A stretch of 64,000 nt of DNA, taken from positions 1 through 64,000 of the forward strand of contig DUNN01000023.1 in the NCBI GenBank assembly GCA_012839345.1. The letters run 5' to 3'. Source of the stretch: Clostridiales bacterium (GTDB lineage Bacteria; Bacillota; Clostridia; Oscillospirales; Acutalibacteraceae). This document shows, piece by piece, positions 1 through 7,324 of the stretch (within the stretch, counting starts at the first letter, position 1; the number at the start of each line of letters is the position of its first letter). Both the position numbers and the translations under genes were made by a program. Under the pieces are notes generated by a model. That model was not told the DNA's origin and ran no database searches. It saw only the letters and a list, made by a program, of their open reading frames with translations.

Positions 1-155
1 AAAGAACATACTGCTTTTTTCTTTGTAAATACTATTTAAAACTTCTGGAGGATGGATTCGGAAGCCCGTTTAGAAAACGTGCCTGTGGCACGTTTTTAGG
101 GCGTGGACTTCCTGCGCAGTGCAGTTGTGCCACAACAGCGGCAAGCGTGTAACCA
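1..155 (+). repeat. Tandem 196-nt unit, copy 1 (structured RNA candidate)
   Basis: This stretch is repeated almost exactly 196 nt downstream (197-351). On the + strand it can fold into a branched RNA: GGAGGAT (47-53) pairs with ATCCTCC (168-174) as a closing helix, GGAAG...GCCC (60-67) pairs with GGGC (99-102) and CTTCC (108-112), AAAACGTGCC (74-83) forms a hairpin with GGCACGTTTT (87-96), GTTGT/ACAAC form another, and TGTAA (148-152) pairs with TTACA (161-165). It is followed by an intrinsic terminator at 182-217. The window begins exactly with the 3' arm of such a terminator, so another unit probably lies to the left. No protein is convincing here. I see no cobalamin-riboswitch B12 box. It may be a tandem riboswitch or a tandem small-RNA gene; the identity is unknown. 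Confidence 0.6.
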
Positions 156-181
156 GCCAATTACAATATCCTCCTCCACCA

Positions 182-217
182 AAAGCAGTATGTTGCAAAG
201 AACATACTGCTTTTTTC
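182..217 (+). terminator. Intrinsic terminator between the two repeat units
   Basis: A 13-bp stem (AAAGCAGTATGTT with AACATACTGCTTT, loop GCAAAG) is followed directly by a run of T. The same 3' arm and T run stand at 1-20, so each 196-nt unit appears to end in this terminator. Confidence 0.8.
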
Positions 218-351
218 TTTGTAAATACTATTTAGAACTTCTGGAGGATGGATTCGGAAGCCCGTTTAGAAAACGTGCCTGTGGCACGTTTTTAGGGCGT
301 GGACTTCCTGCGCGGTGCAGTTGTACCGCAACAACGGCAAGCGCGCAGCCA
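197..351 (+). repeat. Tandem 196-nt unit, copy 2
   Basis: This is the second copy of the unit at 1-155, with only a few substitutions (for example in the GTTGT hairpin, where loop and stem bases changed but pairing remains possible). Similarity stops at about 351, so the 3' strand of the closing helix (ATCCTCC) is missing. In its place comes a 35-nt segment complementary to cbiO. Copy 2 may therefore be a decayed or re-purposed unit. Confidence 0.65.
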
Positions 352-385
352 GTACCTGTTCGCTTTTCGGATAGGCGTAGCTGAT
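351..385 (-). repeat. Inverted 35-nt match to the 5' part of cbiO
   Basis: Read on the minus strand this segment equals cbiO positions 2620-2654 at 33 of 35 bases; its minus-strand translation gives ISYAYPKSEQVL against ISYAYPQSEPVL in CbiO. It abuts the point where repeat copy 2 diverges. It may be the relic of a second ECF ATPase gene, or a segment able to pair with the cbiO mRNA. The match is seen directly; its role is inference. Confidence 0.7.
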
Positions 386-436
386 GAACCGTCGAAGACA
401 CAATTCCGTGCTTCTTTCACCGAATGTCCCTGCGGG

Positions 437-465
437 TTGACAAGGGCCTTTAAACATGATATGCT
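437..465 (+). promoter_or_regulatory. Sigma-A promoter for cbiMQO
   Basis: TTGACA (437-442) and TATGCT (460-465) are separated by exactly 17 bp. Transcription from here would start near 472 and give a leader of about 115 nt that holds a hairpin (GAAGCC/GGCTTC, 477-493) and a terminator before cbiM. If this is the main promoter, the upstream repeats are not part of the cbi mRNA. Confidence 0.6.
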
Positions 466-526
466 TTTTACGACACGAAGCCATGAAGGCTTCTCTGCAC
501 CCTTAAAATTATTTTCTGACAAAATG

Positions 527-569
527 AAACCCATGAAGGGCTCGCAAAGCCCTTTGTGGGTTATTTTTT
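527..569 (+). terminator. Leader terminator (attenuator) before cbiM
   Basis: AACCCAT..AGGGCT pairs with AAGCCCT..TGGGTT around the loop CGCA and is followed by ATTTTTT, only a few bases before the cbiM ribosome binding site. A terminator in this place implies conditional read-through. The 5' arm repeats the motif CCATGAAGG found in the upstream hairpin at 477-493, which could allow alternative pairing. The ligand or factor is unknown; cobalt, nickel or a corrinoid are reasonable guesses from the downstream genes. Confidence 0.65.
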
Positions 570-585
570 GATTGGAGGAGTATCC

Positions 586-1647
586 ATGCATATTCCTGAC
601 GGTTACCTGGCGCCGCAGACCACGGTTCCAGCCCTGGTGGGAATGGTACCCTTATGGTCGGTCGCGTTCCGCAAGGTAAAAAAGACATTGAGTGAAAAGA
701 AAATCCCTGCATTGGCGCTTTGCGCCGCCTTTTCGTTTTTGGTAATGATGTTCAACATCCCGGTGGCAGGTGGAAGCTCCGCGCACGCAGTCGGTGCGGT
801 TCTAATCGCGATTCTGCTTGGGCCGTGGGCTGCCGTTCTCTCCGTTTCCACCGCGCTTCTGATTCAGGCGCTGGTGTTTGGGGATGGGGGAGTGCTGGCG
901 TTTGGAATAAACTGCCTGAATATGGCGGTCGTTATGCCGTTCGCTGGTTACGCCGCATATCGCTCGATTGCCGGAAATTCCAGGCCGGGCAGTCGGAGAA
1001 ACCTGATAGCTTCCTTTGTCGGCGGGTATGTTGGGCTGAATCTTGCCGCCTTCTGCGCCTCCGTGGAATTCGGAATTCAGCCTCTTCTGTTCAAGGCTGC
1101 GGACGGCAGTGCGCTTTACTGTCCTTATCCGCTGTCGGTTTCCGTTCCGTCCATGATGTTTGCACACGGCCTGATTGCAGGCCCGATTGAGGCAGCCGTC
1201 ACTACGGCCGCTGTGGCCTATCTTGCTAAGGCCGCGCCCGAATTGTTTGCGGCGGCAGGGATTGCGCCGCAGTCTTCCGCCTCCGGCTCCTTCTGGAAAC
1301 GGTATAAAGCCATGCTGATTCCCCTCGTGGGACTCGTAGTTTTGACGCCGCTTGGTTTGATTGCCACCGGAACCGCTTGGGGCGAATGGAGCACCGATGA
1401 ACTGATGAAACGCCTGGGCCATATTCCACAAGGGTTAGAAATGATGGCGGACAAATGGGGCGCCCTGCTGCCGGATTATTCCCTGCCTGCGCTGGGAAGC
1501 GGTCAGGCAGGCGCCGTAGGCGGCTATCTTCTGTCCGCCGTAATCGGTATCCTGCTGGTTGCGGCATTGATTTTGTGCCTGTCCGCGCTCGTAATCAAAA
1601 CGCAGAAAGGAAAAACCAAAGGTGACGCCACAAAAGAAAAACGCTGA
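586..1647 (+). CDS. cbiM: Co/Ni ECF transporter substrate-binding component CbiM with fused C-terminal PDGLE-like domain
   Basis: This is the substrate-specificity membrane subunit of an energy-coupling-factor importer for Co2+ (or Ni2+). The chosen ATG has GGAGG 7 nt upstream and gives the conserved amino terminus MHIPDGYL, whose His2 and free amino end bind the metal in the CbiM/NikM family; an upstream GTG would bury this end and is rejected. The protein has about 353 residues. The N-terminal ~220 residues are the CbiM core with several hydrophobic helices (GGSSAHAVGA, FGDGGVLAFG). The region from about 238 to 335 (two membrane spans flanking ..GLEMM...LLPDYSLPAL) resembles the CbiN/PDGLE module, fused here as in many Clostridia, so no separate cbiN is needed. 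Metal specificity cannot be told from sequence alone. It overlaps cbiQ by 26 nt. Confidence 0.88.
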   Translation: MHIPDGYLAPQTTVPALVGMVPLWSVAFRKVKKTLSEKKIPALALCAAFSFLVMMFNIPVAGGSSAHAVGAVLIAILLGPWAAVLSVSTALLIQALVFGDGGVLAFGINCLNMAVVMPFAGYAAYRSIAGNSRPGSRRNLIASFVGGYVGLNLAAFCASVEFGIQPLLFKAADGSALYCPYPLSVSVPSMMFAHGLIAGPIEAAVTTAAVAYLAKAAPELFAAAGIAPQSSASGSFWKRYKAMLIPLVGLVVLTPLGLIATGTAWGEWSTDELMKRLGHIPQGLEMMADKWGALLPDYSLPALGSGQAGAVGGYLLSAVIGILLVAALILCLSALVIKTQKGKTKGDATKEKR

Positions 1648-2566
1648 GTTGCAGCCGGAGGACATCCCGCGCTGGCTGCTGGAAACGAACCCAGATGATG
1701 CGGCCCCGTTCCCGCAGCGCCGCACACATTTTATTTCCAAAACCATCCGCCGTATTGCGGAAATCTTTGAAAACGAATTTATCTGCGAACGGTATGCCGC
1801 CCTGCCAAATTTCTTACAGCTGCTGGATGCCCGGTGCAAACTGTGCGTATTTCTGGCCTTTCTGCTTTTATCTGCATTTTCTTCCAGCCTGGTTGTTTTA
1901 ACCGCTCTTGCGGTTGTCGCGTTCCTTTATGCATGCCTTTCCGGGCTGGACTGGAAAGCGTTCCTGCGAAGGGTGTGGGGATATGTACCGCTGCTGGTTC
2001 TGGTGTTTTCCCTTCCCGGCGCTTCCAGCTTGGTGACCAAAGGGGAACCTCTCTTTTTTCTGCTCCCGCCCGGAACTGCGGGATGGGCGGACGGCCTTTT
2101 CTTTTCCGCCGCGGGGCTGACCGCAGCAGTACGGCTGGCGCTGCGCTCCGGCGTTTCGCTCTCCTTCTCGTTCCTATTTTTGCTGACCACACGCTGGGCG
2201 GATTTCACCGGCGCGCTTTCCGCCCTGCATGTTCCGGACTTGTTTCTTTCCATCCTGAATATGGCGTACCGCTACCTTTTCGTCATATCGGAACAGGCGA
2301 TCAGTATGATGGAGGCCCGCTTCCTGCGCACAGTCGGAACCCTAGGCACGGGGAAAAACCGTCGCTTTATGGGCCGGAGTATGGCGTATCTTTTTTTAAA
2401 GTCACATCTTCTCAGCGAAGAAATATACGATGCGATGGCCTGCCGGTGCTTTAGCGGCAAACCGGTGACCATACGGGAGCGGAAGTGGAGTGTCTCTGAT
2501 TCCCTTTTCGCCTTGAATAACACGCTCATCATTCTGATTCTGATTGTGGGGGAACAGCTCTTTTGA
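1622..2566 (+). CDS. cbiQ: ECF transporter transmembrane (T) component CbiQ
   Basis: This is the scaffold membrane subunit that couples the ATPase to CbiM. It starts at GTG inside the end of cbiM (translational coupling) and codes for 314 residues. The N-terminal ~65 residues are an extra hydrophilic stretch. Hydrophobic segments cover about 70-110 and further segments to 230. The cytoplasmic coupling helices carry the family signatures MMEARFLRT (~232-240) and AMACRCFSGK (~271-280), the positions that dock on the ATPase Q-loop groove. It ends in TTTTGA, where the last bases overlap the TTG start of cbiO. The job is assigned from family and operon position. Confidence 0.85.
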   Translation: MTPQKKNAELQPEDIPRWLLETNPDDAAPFPQRRTHFISKTIRRIAEIFENEFICERYAALPNFLQLLDARCKLCVFLAFLLLSAFSSSLVVLTALAVVAFLYACLSGLDWKAFLRRVWGYVPLLVLVFSLPGASSLVTKGEPLFFLLPPGTAGWADGLFFSAAGLTAAVRLALRSGVSLSFSFLFLLTTRWADFTGALSALHVPDLFLSILNMAYRYLFVISEQAISMMEARFLRTVGTLGTGKNRRFMGRSMAYLFLKSHLLSEEIYDAMACRCFSGKPVTIRERKWSVSDSLFALNNTLIILILIVGEQLF

Positions 2567-3375
2567 AAAGCAACGAATGGAATCCAACGCATTGTGCCGA
2601 AATTTTCCGGCTGGAGCATATCAGCTACGCCTATCCGCAAAGCGAACCGGTACTAAAGGATTTAAGTCTGCACGTAACGGCAGGGGAGCGGCTGAGCATT
2701 CTTGGCGCAAACGGCTGCGGAAAATCAACCCTGCTCAAAATCTTAGCCGGTCTTCTTTTTCCGCAGAGCGGAACCTTGACAGCGTTTGGAACGCCGATCA
2801 GCGAAAAGACGTTTCCCAGCCTTTCCGGTTTGTACCACCGCAAGGTGGGGTTCATTTTTCAGGATTCCGAGGTTCAGTTGTTTTGCAGCACCGTACTGGA
2901 AGAGCTTGCGTTCGGCCCGCTTCAGCTTGGCCTTTCTAAAGAAACGGTACGAACCCGAATCGACGAACTCGCCGCCATGCTGGGCATTGAATCCCTGCTG
3001 GAAAAACCGCCGTTCCGCCTGAGCGGCGGCGAGAAGAAAAAGGTTGCAATCGGCAGCGTTTTGATGATGAACCCGGATGTTCTGATTCTGGACGAGCCCA
3101 CCAACAGTCTGGATCCCCGGTCGCAAACCTGGCTGCTGCGGCTGCTGCAGGCCCTGAGCAAAGCCGGAAAAACGCTGATTTTTTCGACACATAATCTGGA
3201 CCTGGTCCCCCAGATTTCCGACCGGGCCGTCTTGTTTGACGAAGACCATTCCATCGCCGCCGATCTTCCGGTCCGACTGCTGCTGAAGGACACAGAACTT
3301 TTAAAACGGGTGAACCTGGTGGACGAGCATTTTCACACACATCCGTGGGATTTCCTGCAAGGCGAAACCGAATAA
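2563..3375 (+). CDS. cbiO: ECF transporter ATP-binding protein CbiO
   Basis: This is the ATPase of the cobalt/nickel ECF importer, 270 residues. Walker A is GANGCGKST (~48-56), the Q-loop lies in FIFQDSEVQL, the ABC signature is LSGGEKKK, Walker B is VLILDEPTNSLD and the H-loop is STHN. The start is TTG overlapping the cbiQ stop, with a GGGGGAA ribosome site upstream. Only one ATPase gene is present, so a homodimer is expected. Bases 2620-2654 recur inverted at 351-385. A terminator follows at 3391-3410. Confidence 0.9.
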   Translation: MKSNEWNPTHCAEIFRLEHISYAYPQSEPVLKDLSLHVTAGERLSILGANGCGKSTLLKILAGLLFPQSGTLTAFGTPISEKTFPSLSGLYHRKVGFIFQDSEVQLFCSTVLEELAFGPLQLGLSKETVRTRIDELAAMLGIESLLEKPPFRLSGGEKKKVAIGSVLMMNPDVLILDEPTNSLDPRSQTWLLRLLQALSKAGKTLIFSTHNLDLVPQISDRAVLFDEDHSIAADLPVRLLLKDTELLKRVNLVDEHFHTHPWDFLQGETE

Positions 3376-3390
3376 ACGGAATAAAACAAA

Positions 3391-3416
3391 GAGGAACGGG
3401 AACGTTCCTCTATTTC
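3391..3416 (+). terminator. Terminator of the cbiMQO operon
   Basis: GAGGAACG and CGTTCCTC form an 8-bp stem with loop GGAA, followed by a T-rich tract. Confidence 0.75.
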
Positions 3417-3454
3417 TTTTGCGGCAGTTGCCAGACACAGATTGTATTTTAATA

Positions 3455-3488
3455 AAAAACAGCAGAGGCTTCAGAAAGAAGCCTCTGC
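3455..3488 (-). terminator. Terminator facing the MYG1-family gene
   Basis: GCAGAGGCTTC (3462-3472) pairs with GAAGCCTCTGC (3478-3488). On the minus strand it is followed by TGTTTTTTATT, so it can stop transcription of the minus-strand gene that ends at 3696. The remaining 200 bp (3489-3695) hold no gene that I can support. Confidence 0.65.
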
Positions 3489-3695
3489 CGTTCAAGCTAG
3501 TATTTAATTTTCTCTTGAGAAATAAAGCTGTCCAACTTAACCATCCCCCAATTCTATTGTGTAATTGGTCTCAGGCTGTTTGAAACACTTATCCATCTCA
3601 ATTCCAATTAAACCTTTGCTTTTACGGGTACATCAACGGTACCCGATTCTATTTTGTGCTTTCACCCGTCCATTATGCACGAGGAATCAGGAAAT

Positions 3696-4568
3696 TTATT
3701 CTTGTTTTTCAGCGTCTTGTTTCGGTTTTTGTGCCATTGCAATTTTACATGCCTTGACCGCGTCCTCCAAACGATCCGCCGATATAATAAAGCGCCCCTT
3801 ATGGCAAAATGTGAGCGTGCCAACCCCGGAAATCGTTTGCAACTCCTCCGCCGGCTTTCCTGCCCACGCTTCGGGGAAATTGCATTTCACTTCCTTGGTA
3901 TTAAAGTCCGCCGGAATTACCTGCGCGTTGTACCCGCCCCGCTGCGAGGGATACACGACAAATTCTGCGTCGGATGGAATCAAAACCATTTTCCATGGAA
4001 GGAATCGCGGCAACCGTACGATGTGATCCTCCGACTTTGCAAGCGCGTCCTCCACGATTGTTTTTGCGCGAAGCACGCTGCGCACGCCTTCAAATTTTTT
4101 ATTGAGGATGACAACCGCCAGTGCGACTGCTTCTTCAAAGCATTCATCGGGGGAACGGTCGGAATCCCAGTTAGGGTTGAACGAACCAATAACGCTTGCC
4201 AACGGATTGCCGCAGCCCGTGTTGTCGTCCTCATCCAGCGGCTGAATAAAGGTTTCATCAAAATGAGCAGCTTCCCGTTCGGCTTCTTCCGGAGTACAGC
4301 AATCATGGAAAATTTGTTTTCCAAATTCGCGCCACAACAGCCCGAACGCCGCATAAGGGACACCGTTTTCCCTCACCTCGGAATCCTCTTGATGGTGGTC
4401 AAACCGGCCGCGGCCAAGGTCGAAAACAAGGCCGTCGAACGATTCCGGCACCTCGAAGGCGCGCAGGATATGAATTTTAGGATTGAGTATTTTTAAAAGC
4501 GCGGCGGAAAACACGTCGTCCGCATGAAATTTTCCTCCGTGTGTGAGCGCAGTATTAGGGAGATCCAT
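3696..4568 (-). CDS. MYG1-family metal-dependent hydrolase-like protein (UPF0160)
   Basis: The 290-residue protein matches the MYG1 family, which is DHH-like and described in eukaryotes as a 3'-5' RNA exonuclease; the bacterial role is not established. The N-terminus carries the family motifs THGGKFHADD (residues 9-18) and VFDLGRGRFDHHQ (48-60), with the metal-binding candidates H10, H15, D17, D18, D50 and DHH at 57-59. Further family parts are ISGVGTLTFCHKGRFI near the C-terminus and a Lys/Glu-rich tail. The start ATG has only a weak purine-rich site upstream. It stands alone between two convergent or divergent neighbours and shares no operon. No signal peptide is seen. Confidence 0.75.
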   Translation of the reverse strand: MDLPNTALTHGGKFHADDVFSAALLKILNPKIHILRAFEVPESFDGLVFDLGRGRFDHHQEDSEVRENGVPYAAFGLLWREFGKQIFHDCCTPEEAEREAAHFDETFIQPLDEDDNTGCGNPLASVIGSFNPNWDSDRSPDECFEEAVALAVVILNKKFEGVRSVLRAKTIVEDALAKSEDHIVRLPRFLPWKMVLIPSDAEFVVYPSQRGGYNAQVIPADFNTKEVKCNFPEAWAGKPAEELQTISGVGTLTFCHKGRFIISADRLEDAVKACKIAMAQKPKQDAEKQE

Positions 4569-4740
4569 TTTTGCCGTCTCTTTTCTATTCGATATTTTTC
4601 GTTGGTTTTATTTTCTGCATCTTTTCCGGTTCCATTCCCTGCGTTTACGCAGGTATTATGGAAAAACCCGGTTTTTTACCCTTTTAAACTATATCACCAA
4701 ACGGCAAAAACATCAAACGAGTGTACGGTGCGCCGGCCTA

Positions 4741-6999
4741 TTATAACGTATTTTTCTGGTCCCGGTACTGCTTTGGTGTGCACCCCACCAGCTTTTTAAA
4801 GCTGCGGACAAAATTTTCCGTATTTTCATACTGCAGCTTTCGCGCAATTTCGGCAATGCTCATTTCGGTTTCCAACATCCACTTTTTTGCAATGTTAATC
4901 CGATATTGCAGCAAATATTCCCGGAAATTAATCCCCATTTGCTTTTTCAGAATCCGGCGGATATAGCTGGGGTGGTAATTCAATTTTTCAGCGCAGGATT
5001 CCAAGGTCAACTTGGTTGCGTACTCACTGTGAATGATATGGAGTACCGAGTCGCAGATTTCTTTCAAGTGACTGTCTGCGCTTCTTTCAATCTGCTGCAT
5101 AACGGATTCCGCGACGGTTTTAACCAGCCACTGCTCCACTTCCTCTTTCCCGTGAAGCCCATACAGCTGGCGGATATATTCCGAGTCGTTCTGGCAGGAC
5201 TGCGCGCTGGTTTGGGTATGCACAATGGTAAGGCTGACCACTAGCCGCATCAAATAGATTTTATAAACGCACCGGTTGGACTGGATATCAAATATCGACG
5301 TGACAAACTGATGAATCATTTCGCTGCATTTAGCCCGGTCACAGGTTTTCACCGATTCAATGATTTCATCCTCCAGCTCTTTCGGGTAGACTGCGTTCTG
5401 ATTGTTCTCGCTTTTTTCATCATCCACGAAAAAGACTGATTTGTCCTCCAGAAAACGATAGTATAGGGTGTCGATGCACTCGTTGTATTTTTTATGTATT
5501 TCCCCGTATCCGTTTACGGCACGGCTGATGATAATGCTGACCTCCAGTTCCAGCTGAGTCCGCAGGAACAGCTGAATCTGATTTGCCGCTGCCATGGCCC
5601 GTTCCTGGTAATCCCCTTCCACCGACAGAATGGTGACCTGACGGTTGTTCACAATGGCGGACAGTGCAATGGAATGGTCCGCAAACATTTCCGTTACAAT
5701 ATTCCCGATTCCATACAGGATGATATCCAGGTCGCTTTCCTTGTACTGCTTCTGGTTGACCAAATTGGGTTGAATCAGCAAAATTGCGACGGGCGGTGGC
5801 GGGTCCGGCAAGCCGTACAGGCTGATGCGGTTTTTCAGCAGGTCATAGCTGTTCTGCGTCGTCAGAAGCTTCATGACGAAATATTCCTCCAGCTTCTGCG
5901 CCTGAGCCGATATTTTCAGCTTCATGTCCGAATGGTCGGAAATCAGCCGGCTGACGCGTTCCTCAATCTGCTGAATTTCCCCTTTTGCGGCCGGATTGGG
6001 CGCTATGTCACCCTTGGTCAGGGCTTTGTCAATCCGCTGAATCGGCTGATAGGCAACCCGCGAAATGATAATGGAAGCGGTAATAATCACGAGAATTAGC
6101 AGGCAGCAAACGGAAAAGGTGAAATTGAGAATCGTGTTGGATTCCCGGGTAATTTCGGACATGGGCGTCACAAGGAAGTAGTACCAGCCATTATAAGAGG
6201 AATGAATGTAGCTAATTTCCCACCGGTCTTGCTGCGTTGCGGCTTCCGTTCTTCCTGTCGATTTCGAATTTTCATGAATTAACGTCTGAAGCTGCGATGA
6301 AAGCTCCTCAAGATTTTTGGAATCCATACGGTCCGAATAGATCATGTCCCCGTTTTTACCCAAAATAATTGTTTTTCCCACAGAGCTGTTTGCATGGATC
6401 AGCTTGCTGAATCCGCTGTAGGGAAGATCGATTTTTCCAATGAACACCCCATCGGCGCAGGTGTACTTCTGCACGGCGGAAACACAGCTTACCACAGACT
6501 GGTTCGAAGCGTTCCGAATCACCGCGTGGTCGTCCCACTGGAAATTGTCCGAGGATTTCAGATAAGAGGAAACGGCTGGGTTCAGCGTTTCGTAATCATT
6601 CAGGTCATAAATCATGTATTTGTCCAGCGCCCACTTTTTTTGTGCGTTCACCAAACTAACATTATATATATCAATGCCGCCGGAAGGCAGGCTGCTGATT
6701 TCGTCTTCCATTCGATTGAACGCTTCGAATTCTGTTCCCGACCTATTCGCATTGACCGACTGTGTAATGGAGGGCGAAGCGACAAACTGCAAAAGCGTTT
6801 TCCGGACCGAAACCAGCTGGTTTTCCACGGACATCTGCACCTGCTGAAGCTGACTGACGCAGCCGTCGCTCACCTTTCGCTGTATGATTTGAGCCGCGCT
6901 GTGGTAAGAAAACGCACCCACAACCACCGAAGGAATGGTGCCGAGCAGAATACAGGTTAAGGCAATTTTTATCAACGATTTTGATTTCAAAAAAGACAT
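4741..6999 (-). CDS. Membrane-anchored AraC-family transcriptional regulator with extracytoplasmic sensor domain
   Basis: A one-protein sensor-regulator of about 752 residues, likely controlling the pectin locus that diverges from it. The chosen ATG (MSFLKSKSL) is preceded by GGGGAGGATTC; an earlier in-frame start 37 codons upstream lacks this and is rejected. Order of parts: TM1 (~9-30), an extracytoplasmic dCACHE-like sensor region (~31-285), TM2 (~291-315), a HAMP-like linker (AYQPIQRIDKAL), a cytoplasmic middle region (~350-640) of the kind found in YesN/YtdP-type regulators, and a C-terminal double helix-turn-helix (~655-750) with IAEIARKLQYENTENFVRSF and the PKQYR end. In Bacillus the comparable YtdP and YesS proteins lie beside rhamnogalacturonan genes. 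The ligand, presumably an oligosaccharide, is inferred. Confidence 0.82.
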   Translation of the reverse strand: MSFLKSKSLIKIALTCILLGTIPSVVVGAFSYHSAAQIIQRKVSDGCVSQLQQVQMSVENQLVSVRKTLLQFVASPSITQSVNANRSGTEFEAFNRMEDEISSLPSGGIDIYNVSLVNAQKKWALDKYMIYDLNDYETLNPAVSSYLKSSDNFQWDDHAVIRNASNQSVVSCVSAVQKYTCADGVFIGKIDLPYSGFSKLIHANSSVGKTIILGKNGDMIYSDRMDSKNLEELSSQLQTLIHENSKSTGRTEAATQQDRWEISYIHSSYNGWYYFLVTPMSEITRESNTILNFTFSVCCLLILVIITASIIISRVAYQPIQRIDKALTKGDIAPNPAAKGEIQQIEERVSRLISDHSDMKLKISAQAQKLEEYFVMKLLTTQNSYDLLKNRISLYGLPDPPPPVAILLIQPNLVNQKQYKESDLDIILYGIGNIVTEMFADHSIALSAIVNNRQVTILSVEGDYQERAMAAANQIQLFLRTQLELEVSIIISRAVNGYGEIHKKYNECIDTLYYRFLEDKSVFFVDDEKSENNQNAVYPKELEDEIIESVKTCDRAKCSEMIHQFVTSIFDIQSNRCVYKIYLMRLVVSLTIVHTQTSAQSCQNDSEYIRQLYGLHGKEEVEQWLVKTVAESVMQQIERSADSHLKEICDSVLHIIHSEYATKLTLESCAEKLNYHPSYIRRILKKQMGINFREYLLQYRINIAKKWMLETEMSIAEIARKLQYENTENFVRSFKKLVGCTPKQYRDQKNTL

Positions 7000-7324
7000 A
7001 GAATCCTCCCCATAAAAGTCATTTTGTGTGAAGCCGGTTGCCGCGACGAAATTCCGAAAAGAATTTACCATTGAAAATGTTTTATAGAGATTGCCGCAGG
7101 GCGAAAGCATGAATGTTTAAATTGGTGAAATACATCCTCTTTTATCCAATAGTATAATACTTTTTATTTAAAATGACATGTCATTTTAGCGCCAAATCGC
7201 CGAAATCCCATTCGGAATATAGAAATTCAGAATAAAATCCGTCATATTAGAGGCAGGATTTTGCTCCCGGCCTGCAGCGGGCCGCCGGCGGAATCAAATC
7301 TTAATTGTAGCGAGGAGCTTCAGT
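7000..7324. other. Divergent control region of the pectin locus
   Basis: This gap separates the minus-strand regulator from the plus-strand importer. It contains TATAAT at 7153-7158, which could be the -10 box of the importer operon (no good -35 was found, as expected for an activated promoter), and a perfect 20-bp palindrome at 7169-7188 just after it. No small gene is visible. Confidence 0.5.
7169..7188. promoter_or_regulatory. Perfect 20-bp palindrome, candidate operator
   Basis: The half TAAAATGACA is followed by its exact reverse complement. It lies about 10 bp downstream of the TATAAT at 7153-7158, near the expected transcription start. The 10-mer GTCATTTTAG from its right arm recurs at 19670-19679 in front of the other divergent promoter region of the same locus. 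The binding protein is unknown. Confidence 0.5.

Noticed and set aside
74..97. Separate intrinsic terminator (AAAACGTGCC hairpin with T run) inside the repeat unit
   Set aside because: The T run is part of the stem, pairing with the A run, and is enclosed by a longer helix; it is better explained as an inner hairpin of the folded unit.
1..351. CRISPR or insertion-sequence repeat
   Set aside because: Only two long (196-nt spaced) tandem copies, no short repeats with unique spacers, no transposase or flanking target duplication.
1..585. Cobalamin or NiCo riboswitch upstream of cbiM
   Set aside because: No B12 box or the usual cobalamin core was found, and the parts I remember of the NiCo consensus could not be aligned; it is reported only as an unnamed structured RNA.
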